Shown: positions 18,139 through 27,885 of the stretch, piece by piece
How positions within the stretch are numbered: position 1 is the first letter of the stretch
How the letters are laid out: each line of letters begins with the position of its first letter
From: Propionispora sp. 2/2-37
GTDB taxonomy: Bacteria > Bacillota > Negativicutes > Propionisporales > Propionisporaceae
Direction: 5' to 3'
NCBI RefSeq assembly: GCF_001298735.1
Contig: NZ_CYSP01000011.1
Coordinates: forward strand, 1 to 64,000
Length of the DNA stretch: 64,000 bases
The notes under the pieces: generated by a model
What the model saw: only the letters and a program-made list of their open reading frames with translations
What the model was told of the DNA's origin: nothing
The model's database searches: none
Program-made: the position numbers and the translations under genes

Positions 18139-20061
18139 CTATTCGCCGTCATACGAAAAATAAACAATTTTAGGACTTTCACCCTTATTGTCGGTACTTT
18201 CCTCCGGTTCATTGCTTTTTTGCTCCTCAGCCGGCTGTTTTGCATTCGCTTCTTTTTTCTGCGGTTTATCAATACTGCCCTGTTCCAATAACTGCTGCAA
18301 TTGTTCGCCTTCCAGCGTTTCATGTTCGATCAGTGCCTGAGCAATCAAATGAAGCTTATCCAGATTCGTACGCAGCATTTCTTCCGTCTTCGCATACGCG
18401 TCCTCTATTAACCGGCGCACCTCCTGGTCAATAGCCGAAGCAACTTCCTCACTGTAGTTACGATCCCGGGAAATGTCGCGGCCTAAAAACACCTGTTCCT
18501 GACGCCGTCCGAAGGTAATCGGTCCCAATACCTCGCTCATGCCAAATTCGCAAATCATTTTACGGACCAGTTCGGTAGCCCGTTCCAAATCATTTTGTGC
18601 TCCGGTACTGATCTCGGACAGTACCACGGCTTCCGCCACACGTCCGCCAAGCAGCGTCTTTAATTGATCTAAAAGTTCCGAGCGGGTGGCATAGTAACGG
18701 TCTTCCTTCGGCAGCATGAGAGTATAACCCCCGGCTCTGCCGCGCGGAATTATGGAGACCTTATGCACCGGATCAGTATGCGTAAGCAGCATACCGATCA
18801 AGGCATGACCGGCCTCATGATAAGCCGTAAGCTTCTTCTCCTTGTCGCTGATGACCTTGCTTTTCCTTTCCGGCCCGGCAACAACGCGTTCTACTGCTTC
18901 TTCCAGTTCAAACATTTCGATCCGCCGTTTATTGCGGCGGGCGGCAAGCAAGGCCGCTTCGTTTACCAGGTTACTTAAATCCGCCCCGGTAAAACCTGGT
19001 GTGCGCCGCGCTAAAACGTCCAGGTTAACCTCCTTGGTTACCGGCTTGCCTTTGGTATGAACTTTCAAAATCTCCAGACGTCCCTTAACATCCGGTTTAT
19101 CCACTACAATCTGGCGGTCAAAACGTCCCGGACGCAGGAGTGCCGGATCCAGGATATCCGGACGGTTGGTTGCGGCAATAATGATAATGCCCTCATTAAC
19201 GCCAAAACCGTCCATTTCCACCAATAATTGATTTAAAGTTTGTTCCCGTTCATCATGTCCGCCGCCTAATCCCGCACCGCGCTGACGGCCGACAGCATCA
19301 ATCTCATCAATAAAAACAATACACGGAGCATTTTTCTTGGCCTGCTCAAACAGATCACGAACACGTGAGGCACCTACACCGACAAACATTTCAACAAAAT
19401 CCGAACCGCTGATGCTGAAAAACGGTACTCCGGCTTCGCCGGCTACTGCCCGTGCCAGCAGGGTTTTACCTGTTCCGGGAGGTCCAAACAGCAAAACTCC
19501 CTTGGGAATGCGTGCGCCCAAATCGTTAAACTTCTTCGGATGTTTTAAGAATTCAACGACTTCTTCCAGTTCCTGTTTCGCTTCATCCGCACCGGCTACA
19601 TCTCCAAATGTAACCTTAATTTTATCTTCACCGTGCAGCTTCGCCCGGCTTTTGCCAAAAGACATAACCCGATTGCCGCCGCCCTGCGTCTGCTGCATAA
19701 TGAAAAACCATACTCCGATTAACAGCAGCATCGGCAATACCGAGGAAAAAATGGTAGTCCACCAAGGCGGTTGCGGTGGCTGCTCGGCTTTAATATCAAC
19801 ATTTTTTTCCCGTAATGTATTAATGAGTGTGGGGTCATTGGGGGTAACCGTCGTAAACTCCTGACCATCTTTCAGCCTGCCACGGATCGAATTGTCCACA
19901 ATAGTGACATGCTCCACCTTTTGATCCGCAATTTGGTGCAGAAACTGCGTATAACTGATTTCCTGTTTGTTGGTAGTACGTGAGGAATAGTAGTCAATTA
20001 TCGAAATTGCAATAATGATAATCAACAAATAAAAACTGACATTACGAAAAAATTTATTCAA
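18139..20061 (-). CDS. ftsH: ATP-dependent zinc metalloprotease FtsH
   Basis: This membrane-anchored AAA+ protease degrades misfolded membrane proteins and regulators. It has two N-terminal membrane helices ([17 protein letters not shown] and [15 protein letters not shown]), a Walker A GPPGTGKT, Walker B IVFIDEID, the second region of homology ending RPGRFDRQI, and the zinc site HEAGH in the peptidase domain. The C-terminus is Glu/Lys-rich. I place the start at a TTG at 20061 (640 residues), because AGGAGG lies 7 nt upstream of it and inside the longer frame. hpt and tilS precede it on the same strand. Confidence 0.97.
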   Translation of the reverse strand: MNKFFRNVSFYLLIIIIAISIIDYYSSRTTNKQEISYTQFLHQIADQKVEHVTIVDNSIRGRLKDGQEFTTVTPNDPTLINTLREKNVDIKAEQPPQPPWWTTIFSSVLPMLLLIGVWFFIMQQTQGGGNRVMSFGKSRAKLHGEDKIKVTFGDVAGADEAKQELEEVVEFLKHPKKFNDLGARIPKGVLLFGPPGTGKTLLARAVAGEAGVPFFSISGSDFVEMFVGVGASRVRDLFEQAKKNAPCIVFIDEIDAVGRQRGAGLGGGHDEREQTLNQLLVEMDGFGVNEGIIIIAATNRPDILDPALLRPGRFDRQIVVDKPDVKGRLEILKVHTKGKPVTKEVNLDVLARRTPGFTGADLSNLVNEAALLAARRNKRRIEMFELEEAVERVVAGPERKSKVISDKEKKLTAYHEAGHALIGMLLTHTDPVHKVSIIPRGRAGGYTLMLPKEDRYYATRSELLDQLKTLLGGRVAEAVVLSEISTGAQNDLERATELVRKMICEFGMSEVLGPITFGRRQEQVFLGRDISRDRNYSEEVASAIDQEVRRLIEDAYAKTEEMLRTNLDKLHLIAQALIEHETLEGEQLQQLLEQGSIDKPQKKEANAKQPAEEQKSNEPEESTDNKGESPKIVYFSYDGE

Positions 20062-20128
20062 AAGTCGCCCTCCTCTCACTAGAGCCAAAACCGTTATTAC
20101 TCAAAGTCAAATGCCTCCATAGTAGAAC

Positions 20129-20157
20129 ATTATAGCATAGAATCAAGTGTTTAACAA
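20129..20157 (-). promoter_or_regulatory. Probable sigma-A promoter of ftsH
   Basis: TTGTTA (20157-20152) and TATAAT (20134-20129) are 17 bp apart on the minus strand, within the 124-bp hpt-ftsH gap. Confidence 0.6.
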
Positions 20158-20185
20158 TTTGCAAAAACGTTTGTTTGTAAAAAAA

Positions 20186-20737
20186 TCAACGTTGATATAC
20201 CTCTGGTTTTAGCACTCCGATAAAAGGAAGATTGCGATATTTTTCCGCATAATCCAGTCCATAACCAATAACAAAATCATCCGGTATGGTAAAACCATTA
20301 TAATCAATATGGACATCCACCTTACGGCGCTCCGGTTTGTTGAGCAACGTACACATACGGATGCTGGCCGGTTTGCGGGATTTGATATTATCCAGCAAAT
20401 AATTCAGCGTCAGTCCGGAATCAATGATATCTTCCACAACCAAAACATGCTTTCCTTCCACTGACTCATCCAAATCTTTTAAGATGCGTACCACACCACT
20501 GGAAGCAGTTCCCATTCCATAACTGGAAACAGCCATAAAGTCGATTGCCACCGGAACTTTAATAGACCGCGCCAGATCAGCCATAAAAATGACGGCCCCG
20601 CGCAACACCCCGATCATCAAAATTTCTTTACCGGCATAATCTTCGGTGATCTGCCGGCCCATTTCACCAATGCGCTCCCTGAGTTTTTCTGTGCTGATTA
20701 ATATTCTTTCTACATCATCAACCATTGTCTGTGCCAT
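20186..20737 (-). CDS. hpt: Hypoxanthine phosphoribosyltransferase
   Basis: It salvages hypoxanthine and guanine to IMP and GMP using PRPP. The 183 residues include [15 protein letters not shown], the PRPP-binding loop [14 protein letters not shown], and [22 protein letters not shown] near the C-terminus. The start codon overlaps the end of tilS by 20 nt, so the two are translationally coupled; the ribosome site GGGAGG lies inside tilS. tilS-hpt-ftsH is a classic Firmicute gene order. Confidence 0.97.
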   Translation of the reverse strand: MAQTMVDDVERILISTEKLRERIGEMGRQITEDYAGKEILMIGVLRGAVIFMADLARSIKVPVAIDFMAVSSYGMGTASSGVVRILKDLDESVEGKHVLVVEDIIDSGLTLNYLLDNIKSRKPASIRMCTLLNKPERRKVDVHIDYNGFTIPDDFVIGYGLDYAEKYRNLPFIGVLKPEVYQR

Positions 20738-22142
20738 CTTTTTCCTCCCGTCTCTCCACTGTCAGCTGTAAAAATTTTTGCGTATGATGTGTTACTCTAG
20801 CGCGTTCAGCCTGACGAAAACCACAAACCCAAAGTATCCCCTCCGCATCGCAAACAATAGGTATCCGGCTGCGCTTCTCGCGCGCAACTTTTGCATCAAT
20901 AAAGAAATCCTTAATTTTTTTGCTGCCATTCTTCATCCCTGCAGGAGTAAAACGGTCTCCGGGAAGTCGCGTTCTGATCATCAGCGGCGGGGTGATTTGA
21001 TCGGCATCCAGCACCACTGATTCCAAATTTTTGTCTGTAACAGTAGCTTTTATAAAACGTGCGTGAACTATACAACCTAATTCAGCTACTACGGTTACTC
21101 CCGGTACTTCCAGGAGAATTTCCGGCACATTGTCCCAGACACAACTTGACTGTTTGCACGGTTTCGCTCCTATTTCCAGTCCGGCATAGGTTTTACGAAC
21201 CAATAATCCGCCCGGCAGCAAGCATTCGCTGCCCACCCGGCCATATAACATCATCTCTATCATTTTTTCCACATGATAGAAGCTTATTCCTCTTAGATGG
21301 CCCTGTTTTTTTTCGACAACCATGCGAAATAATTCCCGCTGCAGGGCAACATGCTGCCTAACAAAGGCAGGTTTATCCAAAAGCAGGCTATCCGGACTTT
21401 CCCCCTGTTTTACTACCTGTTGCCAAACCCCCTGTGCCGCCAGGCGGATATAAGCATGTTCATCGCCGATAATGGCCGCTGTGCGGCACAAGGAAGCCTT
21501 GATGGCCGGATTATACCGCTCTTCCAGATAGGGAAAAAGTTCCAGTCTGATGGAATTACGCAGATAATCCGTCTGTAAATTGGTGCTGTCCAGACGGGGC
21601 GAGAGTCCTTGCCGGCGGCAGTAGTCCTCCACCTCTTCACGGGTTACACCGAGAAGAGGCCGGATCACGCCTTCCGAATAAGGCTGCATGCCCTTCAATC
21701 CATCAGCGCCGGCTCCACGCAAAAGATGCAGCAACACTGTTTCGGCCTGATCATCAAGATGATGCCCTGTGGCAATTTTCGCCCCGCCCGCTTCGGCAGC
21801 TACCTGACGCAGGTAACGGTAACGCAGCATTCTGGCCGCATCTTCCGTCGAGCGGCCGCTGCCCTCTACAAAAGCCGGCACATCAATTTTGGTCCGGAAA
21901 CAGCTAAGACCGCGCTGCCGGCAAAATTCCGCCACAAAATCCGAATCGGCTGCCGCTTCCTGTCCTCTAATCATATGATCGACATGAGCAACGATTAACC
22001 TTATAGCATAGCTTGAACGCAATTCGCACAAGATATGCACCAATGCCAGGGAATCCGCTCCACCCGAACAGGCTGCCACCACAATATCATCTGCCGCCAG
22101 CAAATGATAGCGGTCAATAAACAATTTAACCTTTTTGATCAT
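20718..22142 (-). CDS. tilS: tRNA(Ile)-lysidine synthase
   Basis: TilS converts the wobble cytidine of the CAU-anticodon isoleucine tRNA to lysidine, changing both its codon and amino-acid identity. The N-type ATP-pyrophosphatase domain begins with the PP-loop [23 protein letters not shown] and [21 protein letters not shown] follow. The C-terminal TilS substrate-binding domain (from about 380) contains [10 protein letters not shown] and [12 protein letters not shown]. The 474 residues are typical. The 5' end overlaps the ThrE-like gene by 17 nt and the 3' end overlaps hpt, indicating one transcript. Confidence 0.96.
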   Translation of the reverse strand: MIKKVKLFIDRYHLLAADDIVVAACSGGADSLALVHILCELRSSYAIRLIVAHVDHMIRGQEAAADSDFVAEFCRQRGLSCFRTKIDVPAFVEGSGRSTEDAARMLRYRYLRQVAAEAGGAKIATGHHLDDQAETVLLHLLRGAGADGLKGMQPYSEGVIRPLLGVTREEVEDYCRRQGLSPRLDSTNLQTDYLRNSIRLELFPYLEERYNPAIKASLCRTAAIIGDEHAYIRLAAQGVWQQVVKQGESPDSLLLDKPAFVRQHVALQRELFRMVVEKKQGHLRGISFYHVEKMIEMMLYGRVGSECLLPGGLLVRKTYAGLEIGAKPCKQSSCVWDNVPEILLEVPGVTVVAELGCIVHARFIKATVTDKNLESVVLDADQITPPLMIRTRLPGDRFTPAGMKNGSKKIKDFFIDAKVAREKRSRIPIVCDAEGILWVCGFRQAERARVTHHTQKFLQLTVERREEKDGTDNG

Positions 22143-22587
22143 GTTTCATGCTACTTCCTATTTTATAATTCGTTATCAACCGATATGCCATAGAACTGGA
22201 AAATATGCCAAAAGCAATGGCTCCCCCGGTCAGCAGGGTGCGCATGCCCATCGATATTCCCGCGACATATTGCCCTTTAACCATATACAGCATGGTGGTA
22301 TAAGCCTCCCCGCCCGGCACCAGGGGGAAAAATCCGGGTATGATAAAAATCGTTGCCGGTTTTTTTAAAAGCCGGGCTAGCATTTCGGCACCACCGCCAA
22401 TTACGATACTGCCCAGAAAATTAGCCAGTATCATATTGGCCCCAAAAGCACCCGCCGTATGCATAACACCCCAGGCAGCCACACCGACAACACCGACATA
22501 GCACAGCAGGCTACGCGGAATACGGTATAGTATTCCCACCGAAAAGGACATTAGAAATACGGCAATCAGTTTAAAAACAATCAGCAT
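22126..22587 (-). CDS. Threonine/serine exporter, C-terminal (ThrE_2/YjjB-type) subunit
   Basis: This 153-residue membrane protein has four to five helices (VFKLIAVFLMSFSVGILY, LLCYVGVVGVAAWGVMHT, MILANFLGSIVIGGGAEML and others) and the family motif FIIPGFFPLVPGGEAYTTMLYMV. It pairs with the YjjP-type gene just upstream; in other bacteria the two halves are fused as ThrE, which exports threonine and serine. I chose the ATG at 22587, behind GGGAGG, since the frame upstream overlaps the partner gene. Its end overlaps tilS. Confidence 0.85.
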   Translation of the reverse strand: MLIVFKLIAVFLMSFSVGILYRIPRSLLCYVGVVGVAAWGVMHTAGAFGANMILANFLGSIVIGGGAEMLARLLKKPATIFIIPGFFPLVPGGEAYTTMLYMVKGQYVAGISMGMRTLLTGGAIAFGIFSSSMAYRLITNYKIGSSMKHDQKG

Positions 22588-22607
22588 GACTAACCTCCCG
22601 ACTCCCG

Positions 22608-23381
22608 CTACATAACGGTTGCTAATACGATAAAGGCACCCATAGCAACGGCTACGGCAGTAAGTAAAGCTTCCATGCCCCGCGACAGCCCGCTGACTAA
22701 ATCGCCCACCATAAAATCCCGTAAGGCATTGGTAATAGCCATACCCGGCACCAGCGGCATGATACCGCCGATAATAATAACATCCCGTAACAACCATGGC
22801 CAGACATAATAGAATGCCGTTCCCATGGCCGCCACCACCATGCCCCCCAAAAACTCGTAGGCAACCGTTGTGCCATGCAGTCTGGAGACGATATGAGCCA
22901 AATAACGTATTGTCCCGGCAGCTGCAAATGCACCCAGCACTTCAAATATACCGCCGTTCTGCATAACTGCAGTCGTAGCCCCGATGGCACCGGAGGCTGC
23001 AAGTGATCCCATAAGAGCAAAGCCCGTTCTTTCTTTGGCAATCCGTTCCAAAATAGCTCTGGCATTCTGATAATCCATCCGCCGCTCTACCAGCCGGCGG
23101 GAAAGCTCATTGACCTTCGCTATGCGGTCCAGATTAATCGTCCGGTCACGTACCCGCCGGATCATGGTTAATGATTGCCCGGCTTCATCACTTACCGTTA
23201 AAAATACGCCGGTAGGGATGACAAAGCTCTCCACCCTCGCCGCACCACAAGCACGGGCCACATGCTCCATAGTTTCCTCCACCCGCCTGGTTTCGCCTCC
23301 GTTCTTCAGCATAATTTCTCCGGCCGACACCGCCAGTAGGGCAATACTTTCCAACTGCGACTTCAAGACTTCCGCTCCCAC
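22608..23381 (-). CDS. Threonine/serine exporter, N-terminal (YjjP/DUF1212-type) subunit
   Basis: The 257-residue protein has a cytoplasmic N-terminal half with the family segments LAVSAGEIMLKNGGETRRVEET, FVIPTGVFLTV and TMIRRVRDRTINLDRIAKVN. About five membrane helices follow, including IGGIMPLVPGMAITNALRD. It is the first half of a split ThrE-type exporter; the YjjB-type half begins 20 bp downstream. The first codon is GTG at 23381. A TTG five codons later has a comparable ribosome site, so the exact start is uncertain. Confidence 0.85.
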   Translation of the reverse strand: MGAEVLKSQLESIALLAVSAGEIMLKNGGETRRVEETMEHVARACGAARVESFVIPTGVFLTVSDEAGQSLTMIRRVRDRTINLDRIAKVNELSRRLVERRMDYQNARAILERIAKERTGFALMGSLAASGAIGATTAVMQNGGIFEVLGAFAAAGTIRYLAHIVSRLHGTTVAYEFLGGMVVAAMGTAFYYVWPWLLRDVIIIGGIMPLVPGMAITNALRDFMVGDLVSGLSRGMEALLTAVAVAMGAFIVLATVM

Positions 23382-23491
23382 CTTTCCTACCTGTTATCAT
23401 TTCGCCTGCTGCTTTAAATATCCTGCCATAAACCGAATATTGGATATTATAGCCTTTACCGGCCTTTATTAATCAAAAAGAACTCACAGGA

Positions 23492-23521
23492 AAGGGATGC
23501 TGATTCCTCTCAGCATCCCTT
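23492..23521 (-). terminator. Terminator of spoIIE
   Basis: AAGGGATGCTGA and TCAGCATCCCTT form a 12-bp stem with a 6-nt loop, 26 bp after the spoIIE stop codon. Confidence 0.75.
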
Positions 23522-23546
23522 AACAACGACCATGTAATGCAAGGCA

Positions 23547-25979
23547 TTATACAGTCTTTTCCGCCAGCCGCACAGCCAACACCGTCATATCATCCTTAAT
23601 CTGCCCGCCGGACAACCGCCGGCTTTCAGCTAAAATTCTCTGCGCGATTTCTTGCGGGTTATTACTGGCCATCCGCCGTAAAAAGTTAGCCAGCCAGCTT
23701 TCCTTCCCCGGTTGAGAAGGCTGGACGTCAAACACCCCGTCACTGACCATTACAATAATATCTCCTGCTACCAACTGTGCCTTCACCGGTTCGATTTCAA
23801 TCTGCTGCAAAATACCAATTGGCAAGGAAGCCGTCCTGATCATACCTACTTCATGTACGCGTTTTACAAAACTGGGTGATGCGCCAATTTTGAGAAATTC
23901 CACTTCTCCGTTGCACGTATCCACAATGGCCATATCCATTGTCGCAAAAGTCTCCTGCGGCTCTTGCAGAAGCAACATGGCATTTGCTGTTTTTACAGCT
24001 GCATCCACCGCAAAGCCCGCTTTCAACAACCTTTCCATAACCTGTACCGCCGTACCGCTTTCGCTGGCGGCAGCATAACCAATCCCCATACCGTCACTAA
24101 GCAGTACCAGTATTTTCCCCTGCGGCAGCTTAGTTACCCTGCAAGTATCACCGCAAACCCCCCTGGCCTCTTTAGCCGCGCTGGCCATACCTGACTGAAC
24201 CTCAAACCGCCTGGCGGATTGAATGACAATACGGCAGTTTTGCCGGCGCCTGATATTGCCGCACTGTGTATGCAAACTCATTTGTTCCTGTGTCAGATTG
24301 GCGGCAAGCGGCAAGAGGCACTCACGACATTCATGCTGTCCATGGCAAGGTTGTTTTTCGATCCGGATTACCAGATTTTCTTCTTCACCGATAACACCAA
24401 TTCCGGAAAGAGCGATTCCCTGCCCTTCAGCATGGGCGGAAAGGGTTTCTGCCAGCCTTTCGGCCCGGTTGGTCTCTTGGTTTATCTCCTGCGCCAAATT
24501 GCCGACAATACCGGCAAGTGCTCTCATATGGTCAGCAACCAGACGCCGCTGATCACCTGTTTTCTGCTGCCAATAGCCATGATGCGCCAGGACAGCATTC
24601 ATCATGTCGGTCAATGGCTGTTTGCGGCTGCAGTTGTCCCGTAAAGGCTGCGGCAGAGCATCCGGTCTTATGGGGCCGTCCGCTGCCAGCCATACATCCA
24701 TCAGCGCCTGATAAGTTCGATAAAAATCTGTTTTCCAGCAGATTTCCCTTCTTGTACAATGAAAACAAACTTGTTCGCCGACTGTCGTCAGAACTTTGGC
24801 GGCTTCTTCCTCCGTCAGCCCCTCCATGCGGGGGGTATTCTGTTGTTGCAGGCTTGCGGCCAAATCAGTAAACATGGCGGCAACATCATTTAATTTGGCA
24901 GTCGCCGCAGCAATCCGCAGTGAAGCCGAAAGACCGTGCACGTTTTTAAACAGACGTCCCGGCCATATGCCCAGCCATTGTACCGGCAAAAGAAAAAACA
25001 GCCCGGCCGCCAGGGAGGACTCACTGACCACTTTTATGAGCTCACCGGCTTGTCCAAAAAATAAAACCGTCAATACAGCGCCAAATTCAAACCCCAAAAT
25101 AACGGCAAATTTACCAAATTTATGAAACATTCCGGCCAGCGCTCCTGCCAGGGCGTAATAACCGATACTTAAGTCCACCCCCGCCAGCAGAGCCGAAGCT
25201 AAACCAACAACAACACCGCCGGCAGCTCCCGGGCCGACGCCTCCGGCCAGTGCCAAGGCCATCACAAACAGGCTGCTGGCTATGTTTTGCAGGTTAAAAT
25301 CAAACAGCACGATCCGTTCCAAACCGCCTATCGCCACAGCAACCAATAAAACAACACACATAAAGTTTTCATTGGACACCTGCTGAGCCCCGGAAGTTTT
25401 TGCCGATGCCAGCACCGGAAGCGCATACATGAATGCATAAGCCAGCAACATGGCCATAGCGGCATTAAGCGTAACCTCCAGGATATGATATAAAACAAAC
25501 TGCTCGGAAGAAAGCAGAGCCAAGACTAATCCGCCCGTCAATATGGTGGCAAAGAGCAGCATAGGAACGGCCAACAGCTTTTTATGCAGCAAAGTAAGGC
25601 GCTTTGCCAGTCGCATATATACCAATACCGAAAAGACCGAAAGTAATGCTTCGCTATAATACCCGCCCGAAAGGGTTCCGGCGACTACCCAAAAACCGGT
25701 GGGCACCGCCTGTCGTGGCAGGAACTGGGCCACCGCGGCAAAATAGGCCAGGCCGAAAGGCGATATTTCACCCAGAATCGTGACTCTGGACAATAGAAAG
25801 GCCAGCGTATTAATCAGTATATATTGAGGCGTTATCACAGCAAGAATCTGCCTGGCGATTTTCTGTACAACCACTTTGGCTGCCAGCTTCCTGACGACCG
25901 GCATCTGTCGGATTTCTTCTACACATTCCACCGTACCCGGTGTTTTTTCCGGCAACGAAGCCACTGTTGCTTTTAACAT
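23547..25979 (-). CDS. spoIIE: Stage II sporulation protein E (serine phosphatase)
   Basis: SpoIIE dephosphorylates SpoIIAA to release sigma-F in the forespore and helps build the polar septum. The N-terminal third is a block of about ten membrane helices (roughly 50-330), then a central FtsZ-interaction region. The C-terminal PP2C domain starts near residue 590 with LLSDGMGIGYAAASESGTAVQVMERLL and ends with VMVSDGVFD and GQIKDDMTVLAV, the aspartates that bind manganese. I start at the ATG at 25979 (810 residues, close to the Bacillus protein) because AGAGGTGG precedes it; the frame extends 65 codons upstream without support. Expected regulation is by Spo0A and sigma-A. Confidence 0.95.
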   Translation of the reverse strand: MLKATVASLPEKTPGTVECVEEIRQMPVVRKLAAKVVVQKIARQILAVITPQYILINTLAFLLSRVTILGEISPFGLAYFAAVAQFLPRQAVPTGFWVVAGTLSGGYYSEALLSVFSVLVYMRLAKRLTLLHKKLLAVPMLLFATILTGGLVLALLSSEQFVLYHILEVTLNAAMAMLLAYAFMYALPVLASAKTSGAQQVSNENFMCVVLLVAVAIGGLERIVLFDFNLQNIASSLFVMALALAGGVGPGAAGGVVVGLASALLAGVDLSIGYYALAGALAGMFHKFGKFAVILGFEFGAVLTVLFFGQAGELIKVVSESSLAAGLFFLLPVQWLGIWPGRLFKNVHGLSASLRIAAATAKLNDVAAMFTDLAASLQQQNTPRMEGLTEEEAAKVLTTVGEQVCFHCTRREICWKTDFYRTYQALMDVWLAADGPIRPDALPQPLRDNCSRKQPLTDMMNAVLAHHGYWQQKTGDQRRLVADHMRALAGIVGNLAQEINQETNRAERLAETLSAHAEGQGIALSGIGVIGEEENLVIRIEKQPCHGQHECRECLLPLAANLTQEQMSLHTQCGNIRRRQNCRIVIQSARRFEVQSGMASAAKEARGVCGDTCRVTKLPQGKILVLLSDGMGIGYAAASESGTAVQVMERLLKAGFAVDAAVKTANAMLLLQEPQETFATMDMAIVDTCNGEVEFLKIGASPSFVKRVHEVGMIRTASLPIGILQQIEIEPVKAQLVAGDIIVMVSDGVFDVQPSQPGKESWLANFLRRMASNNPQEIAQRILAESRRLSGGQIKDDMTVLAVRLAEKTV

Positions 25980-26089
25980 AAAATCATCCACCTCTGTTAT
26001 CCGTCCAGAAAAAGGACTATATCGTACTAACATTTTACATAAAACAGAAATGAATGTTTGTCTGAACAAGTCAGCCCCACCATAAAATA

Positions 26090-26183
26090 TTCCGACATAT
26101 CCTAAAGCAAAAGTACAAATACAAACACAGCTTACGCCGTTACTCTTCCCGCCGGGGACATAAGCCCGCGGCAAATTGTCGAT
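26090..26183 (-). promoter_or_regulatory. Candidate Spo0A boxes upstream of spoIIE
   Basis: Two sequences close to the 0A box TGTCGAA occur before spoIIE: TTCCGACAT at 26090-26098 and TGTCGAT at 26177-26183. They are degenerate matches. The call leans on the known Spo0A dependence of spoIIE in Bacillus. Confidence 0.3.
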
Positions 26184-26212
26184 ATAACCGGAGAAAGGCC
26201 CGTTTTTCGCGA

Positions 26213-26242
26213 CAAAAAAAGAACCTTCCCAACGGGGGAAGG
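26213..26242 (-). terminator. Terminator of yabR
   Basis: CCTTCCC (26224-26230) and GGGAAGG (26236-26242) form the stem. On the minus strand TTCTTTTTTT follows. Confidence 0.8.
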
Positions 26243-26251
26243 CCCTGCTGA

Positions 26252-26701
26252 TTATTCAGCCCTACGGGCAGCACCACGGCCGCCGCGTTTTGATTCTGTG
26301 TTGCGTTTCAAATCTCCCAGACGTTCATCACTATCTTTTAAAAACTTACTGAGCTTATCCTCAAAAGATAATGTGTTAAACTTGTTGGGACGCCGATTGT
26401 CATTGGCAGGACGCCGATTGTCATTGGCGTGCATATGTTTGGGACCTGCAACCGGATTGGGATTAGGCACCTGCAGCTGCTTGATGGATAACCCGATTTT
26501 GCCGCGTTCATCAACCGACAGTACTTTTACCTTAACCTTATCCTGTTCCTTAAGAAAATCTTTTACATCACGGACATACACATCAGCAACTTCAGAAATA
26601 TGAATAAGACCAACTTTTCCTCCAGGCAGTTCAACAAACGCACCGAAATTTGTAATTCCGGTTACAACGCCCTCTACCACACTGCCAATTTCAATGGACA
26701 T
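26252..26701 (-). CDS. yabR: S1-domain RNA-binding protein (YabR-like)
   Basis: The 149-residue protein has one N-terminal S1 domain (about 3-75: GSVVEGVVTGITNFGAFVEL, VGLIHISEVAD, KVKVLSVDERGKIGLSIKQL) and a basic tail rich in Asn, Arg and Pro with a repeated NDNRRP unit. It likely binds RNA or ribosomes. In Bacillus yabR lies just downstream of divIC, as here, and upstream of spoIIE. The ATG at 26701 has AAGGAGGAT upstream; the longer frame lacks support. Confidence 0.88.
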   Translation of the reverse strand: MSIEIGSVVEGVVTGITNFGAFVELPGGKVGLIHISEVADVYVRDVKDFLKEQDKVKVKVLSVDERGKIGLSIKQLQVPNPNPVAGPKHMHANDNRRPANDNRRPNKFNTLSFEDKLSKFLKDSDERLGDLKRNTESKRGGRGAARRAE

Positions 26702-26809
26702 ACTAACAATTATCCTCCTTAAAAACTCGTTTTGCAACCATATTATACTCTTGACCATGAAAAGGTGTCAAGAAATACTGCCACAATTTAAAAAATCCTT
26801 AATAAACGG

Positions 26810-27100
26810 CTACTGCTCCTCCTTGGCCGGGACATAAGGCACTTCTCCGGGCTTCACCAACCCCAGTTCTTCGCGGGCAATTTTTTCGACATAAGCCCGG
26901 TCATGCAGACGGCTGCGCTCTTCGTTAAGCTTGATGTTTAGCTGTTTGGCTTCCTCCAACTGGGTCTGGGCTTTTTCAGCCTCCTGATTGATCATATTCA
27001 ACTGGGCCTGTTGTCCAAAAGATAAATAGGCAAAATACGCTATCAGTCCTACCATCACCAGACGGAACCAGTTGATCCGGTATTTGCGCCGCTGCTTCAT
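26810..27100 (-). CDS. divIC: Septum formation initiator (DivIC/FtsB family)
   Basis: This is a small bitopic division protein of 96 residues. A short basic cytoplasmic N-terminus is followed by one membrane helix (about 10-28, FRLVMVGLIAYFAYLSFG) and a coiled coil (about 30-70). A conserved end YVEKIAREELGLVKPGEVPYV follows. It would act with FtsL and DivIB at the divisome. Its place between yabQ and yabR matches the Bacillus gene order. Confidence 0.9.
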   Translation of the reverse strand: MKQRRKYRINWFRLVMVGLIAYFAYLSFGQQAQLNMINQEAEKAQTQLEEAKQLNIKLNEERSRLHDRAYVEKIAREELGLVKPGEVPYVPAKEEQ

Positions 27101-27191
27101 AACTCTGCACCACCATCGTCCATAGTATCTGTACGTAAAATGAATTCGCCGGTCATATCGACATTCCTTCTTTTAGGCCGTAATTCCCTGC

Positions 27192-27686
27192 CTATTGCGG
27201 TGGTATTTCTTTGCCGTCCGGCGGTTTGTGATTGTTCCAGTTTTTCTTTAGGCTGTTTTTGATATTCCTCACCTTTCTGCCAACAAAGCCAAAAGGAAAG
27301 TACACCACTCTGGCTACCAGCCGCAGCGGCTTTATCAGCAGAAAAACCAAAACCAGTTTACCGTATCTTCCGGCAGCGGCCAGCATTCGCGTAGCCTGAA
27401 TCAATAGACGGATTACGGCGGAGCTGAATAACCGGTAATAGCAAAATACCCCTGTAATGAGGCCGATAAATACGTAAAACCTGAGTTCACCCCAGTTGCT
27501 GAGCATTAACACCAAAAAAACAAGACCCGTGGCCAACAGCCAATACAAAATATCAGCAATTGCCGTGGCAACCTTCTTCAGCCTCAGCAAGGCACGCATG
27601 ACACGATAGCAATCAAATACAATTCCCAAAGCCATTCCTGTTGCCAGCATAATGCCAAAGATCGCAGCCTGTCCGCTTAGTTCCAT
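27192..27686 (-). CDS. yabQ: Spore cortex biosynthesis protein YabQ
   Basis: This integral membrane protein is needed for the spore cortex, made in the mother cell under sigma-E in Bacillus. The 164 residues include four membrane helices (for example QAAIFGIMLATGMALGIVFD, the first) followed by a basic C-terminal tail with NSLKKNWNNHKPP. DCYRVMRALLRLKK is typical for the family. Ribosome site GAAGGTGA. It lies upstream of divIC. Toward yabP it is interrupted by a lytic transglycosylase gene and a repeat element. Confidence 0.88.
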   Translation of the reverse strand: MELSGQAAIFGIMLATGMALGIVFDCYRVMRALLRLKKVATAIADILYWLLATGLVFLVLMLSNWGELRFYVFIGLITGVFCYYRLFSSAVIRLLIQATRMLAAAGRYGKLVLVFLLIKPLRLVARVVYFPFGFVGRKVRNIKNSLKKNWNNHKPPDGKEIPPQ

Positions 27687-27730
27687 CCTGTCACCTTCTT
27701 TAGAGCCGTCCTGTTGATACAGTGCCGGTA

Positions 27731-27876
27731 AGTGTCCGCCTTAAAACGTTAAGTACCATGGCGAAGAGATTTTCGTAAAACGCGGCGGAACAATGAGGCA
27801 TACCGACGTATGCCGGTCGACGACAGCGCAGTTTACCAAAAATATGTATCCCACAGTACTTACATGGGTTTAGGGT
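27731..27876 (+). repeat. MITE-like intergenic palindromic repeat, copy A
   Basis: This roughly 146-bp element between the lytic transglycosylase gene and yabQ matches the reverse complement of copy B (45013-45161) over nearly its whole length. Shared segments include GGCGAAGAGATTTTC, GAGGCATACC, GTATGCCG and GGGTTTAGGGT. The core carries an internal inverted repeat, GGCATACC/GGTATGCC type. Confidence 0.7.
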
Positions 27877-27885
27877 ATGCTATAG

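Noticed and set aside
22588..22797. 70-codon N-terminal extension of the YjjB-type protein
   Set aside because: It overlaps the upstream YjjP-type gene and has an unlikely Tyr/Gly/Cys-rich composition. The ATG at 22587 has a proper ribosome site.
25980..26174. 65-codon extension of SpoIIE
   Set aside because: No ribosome site at 26174 and no similarity to SpoIIE N-termini. The region contains candidate regulatory sites instead.
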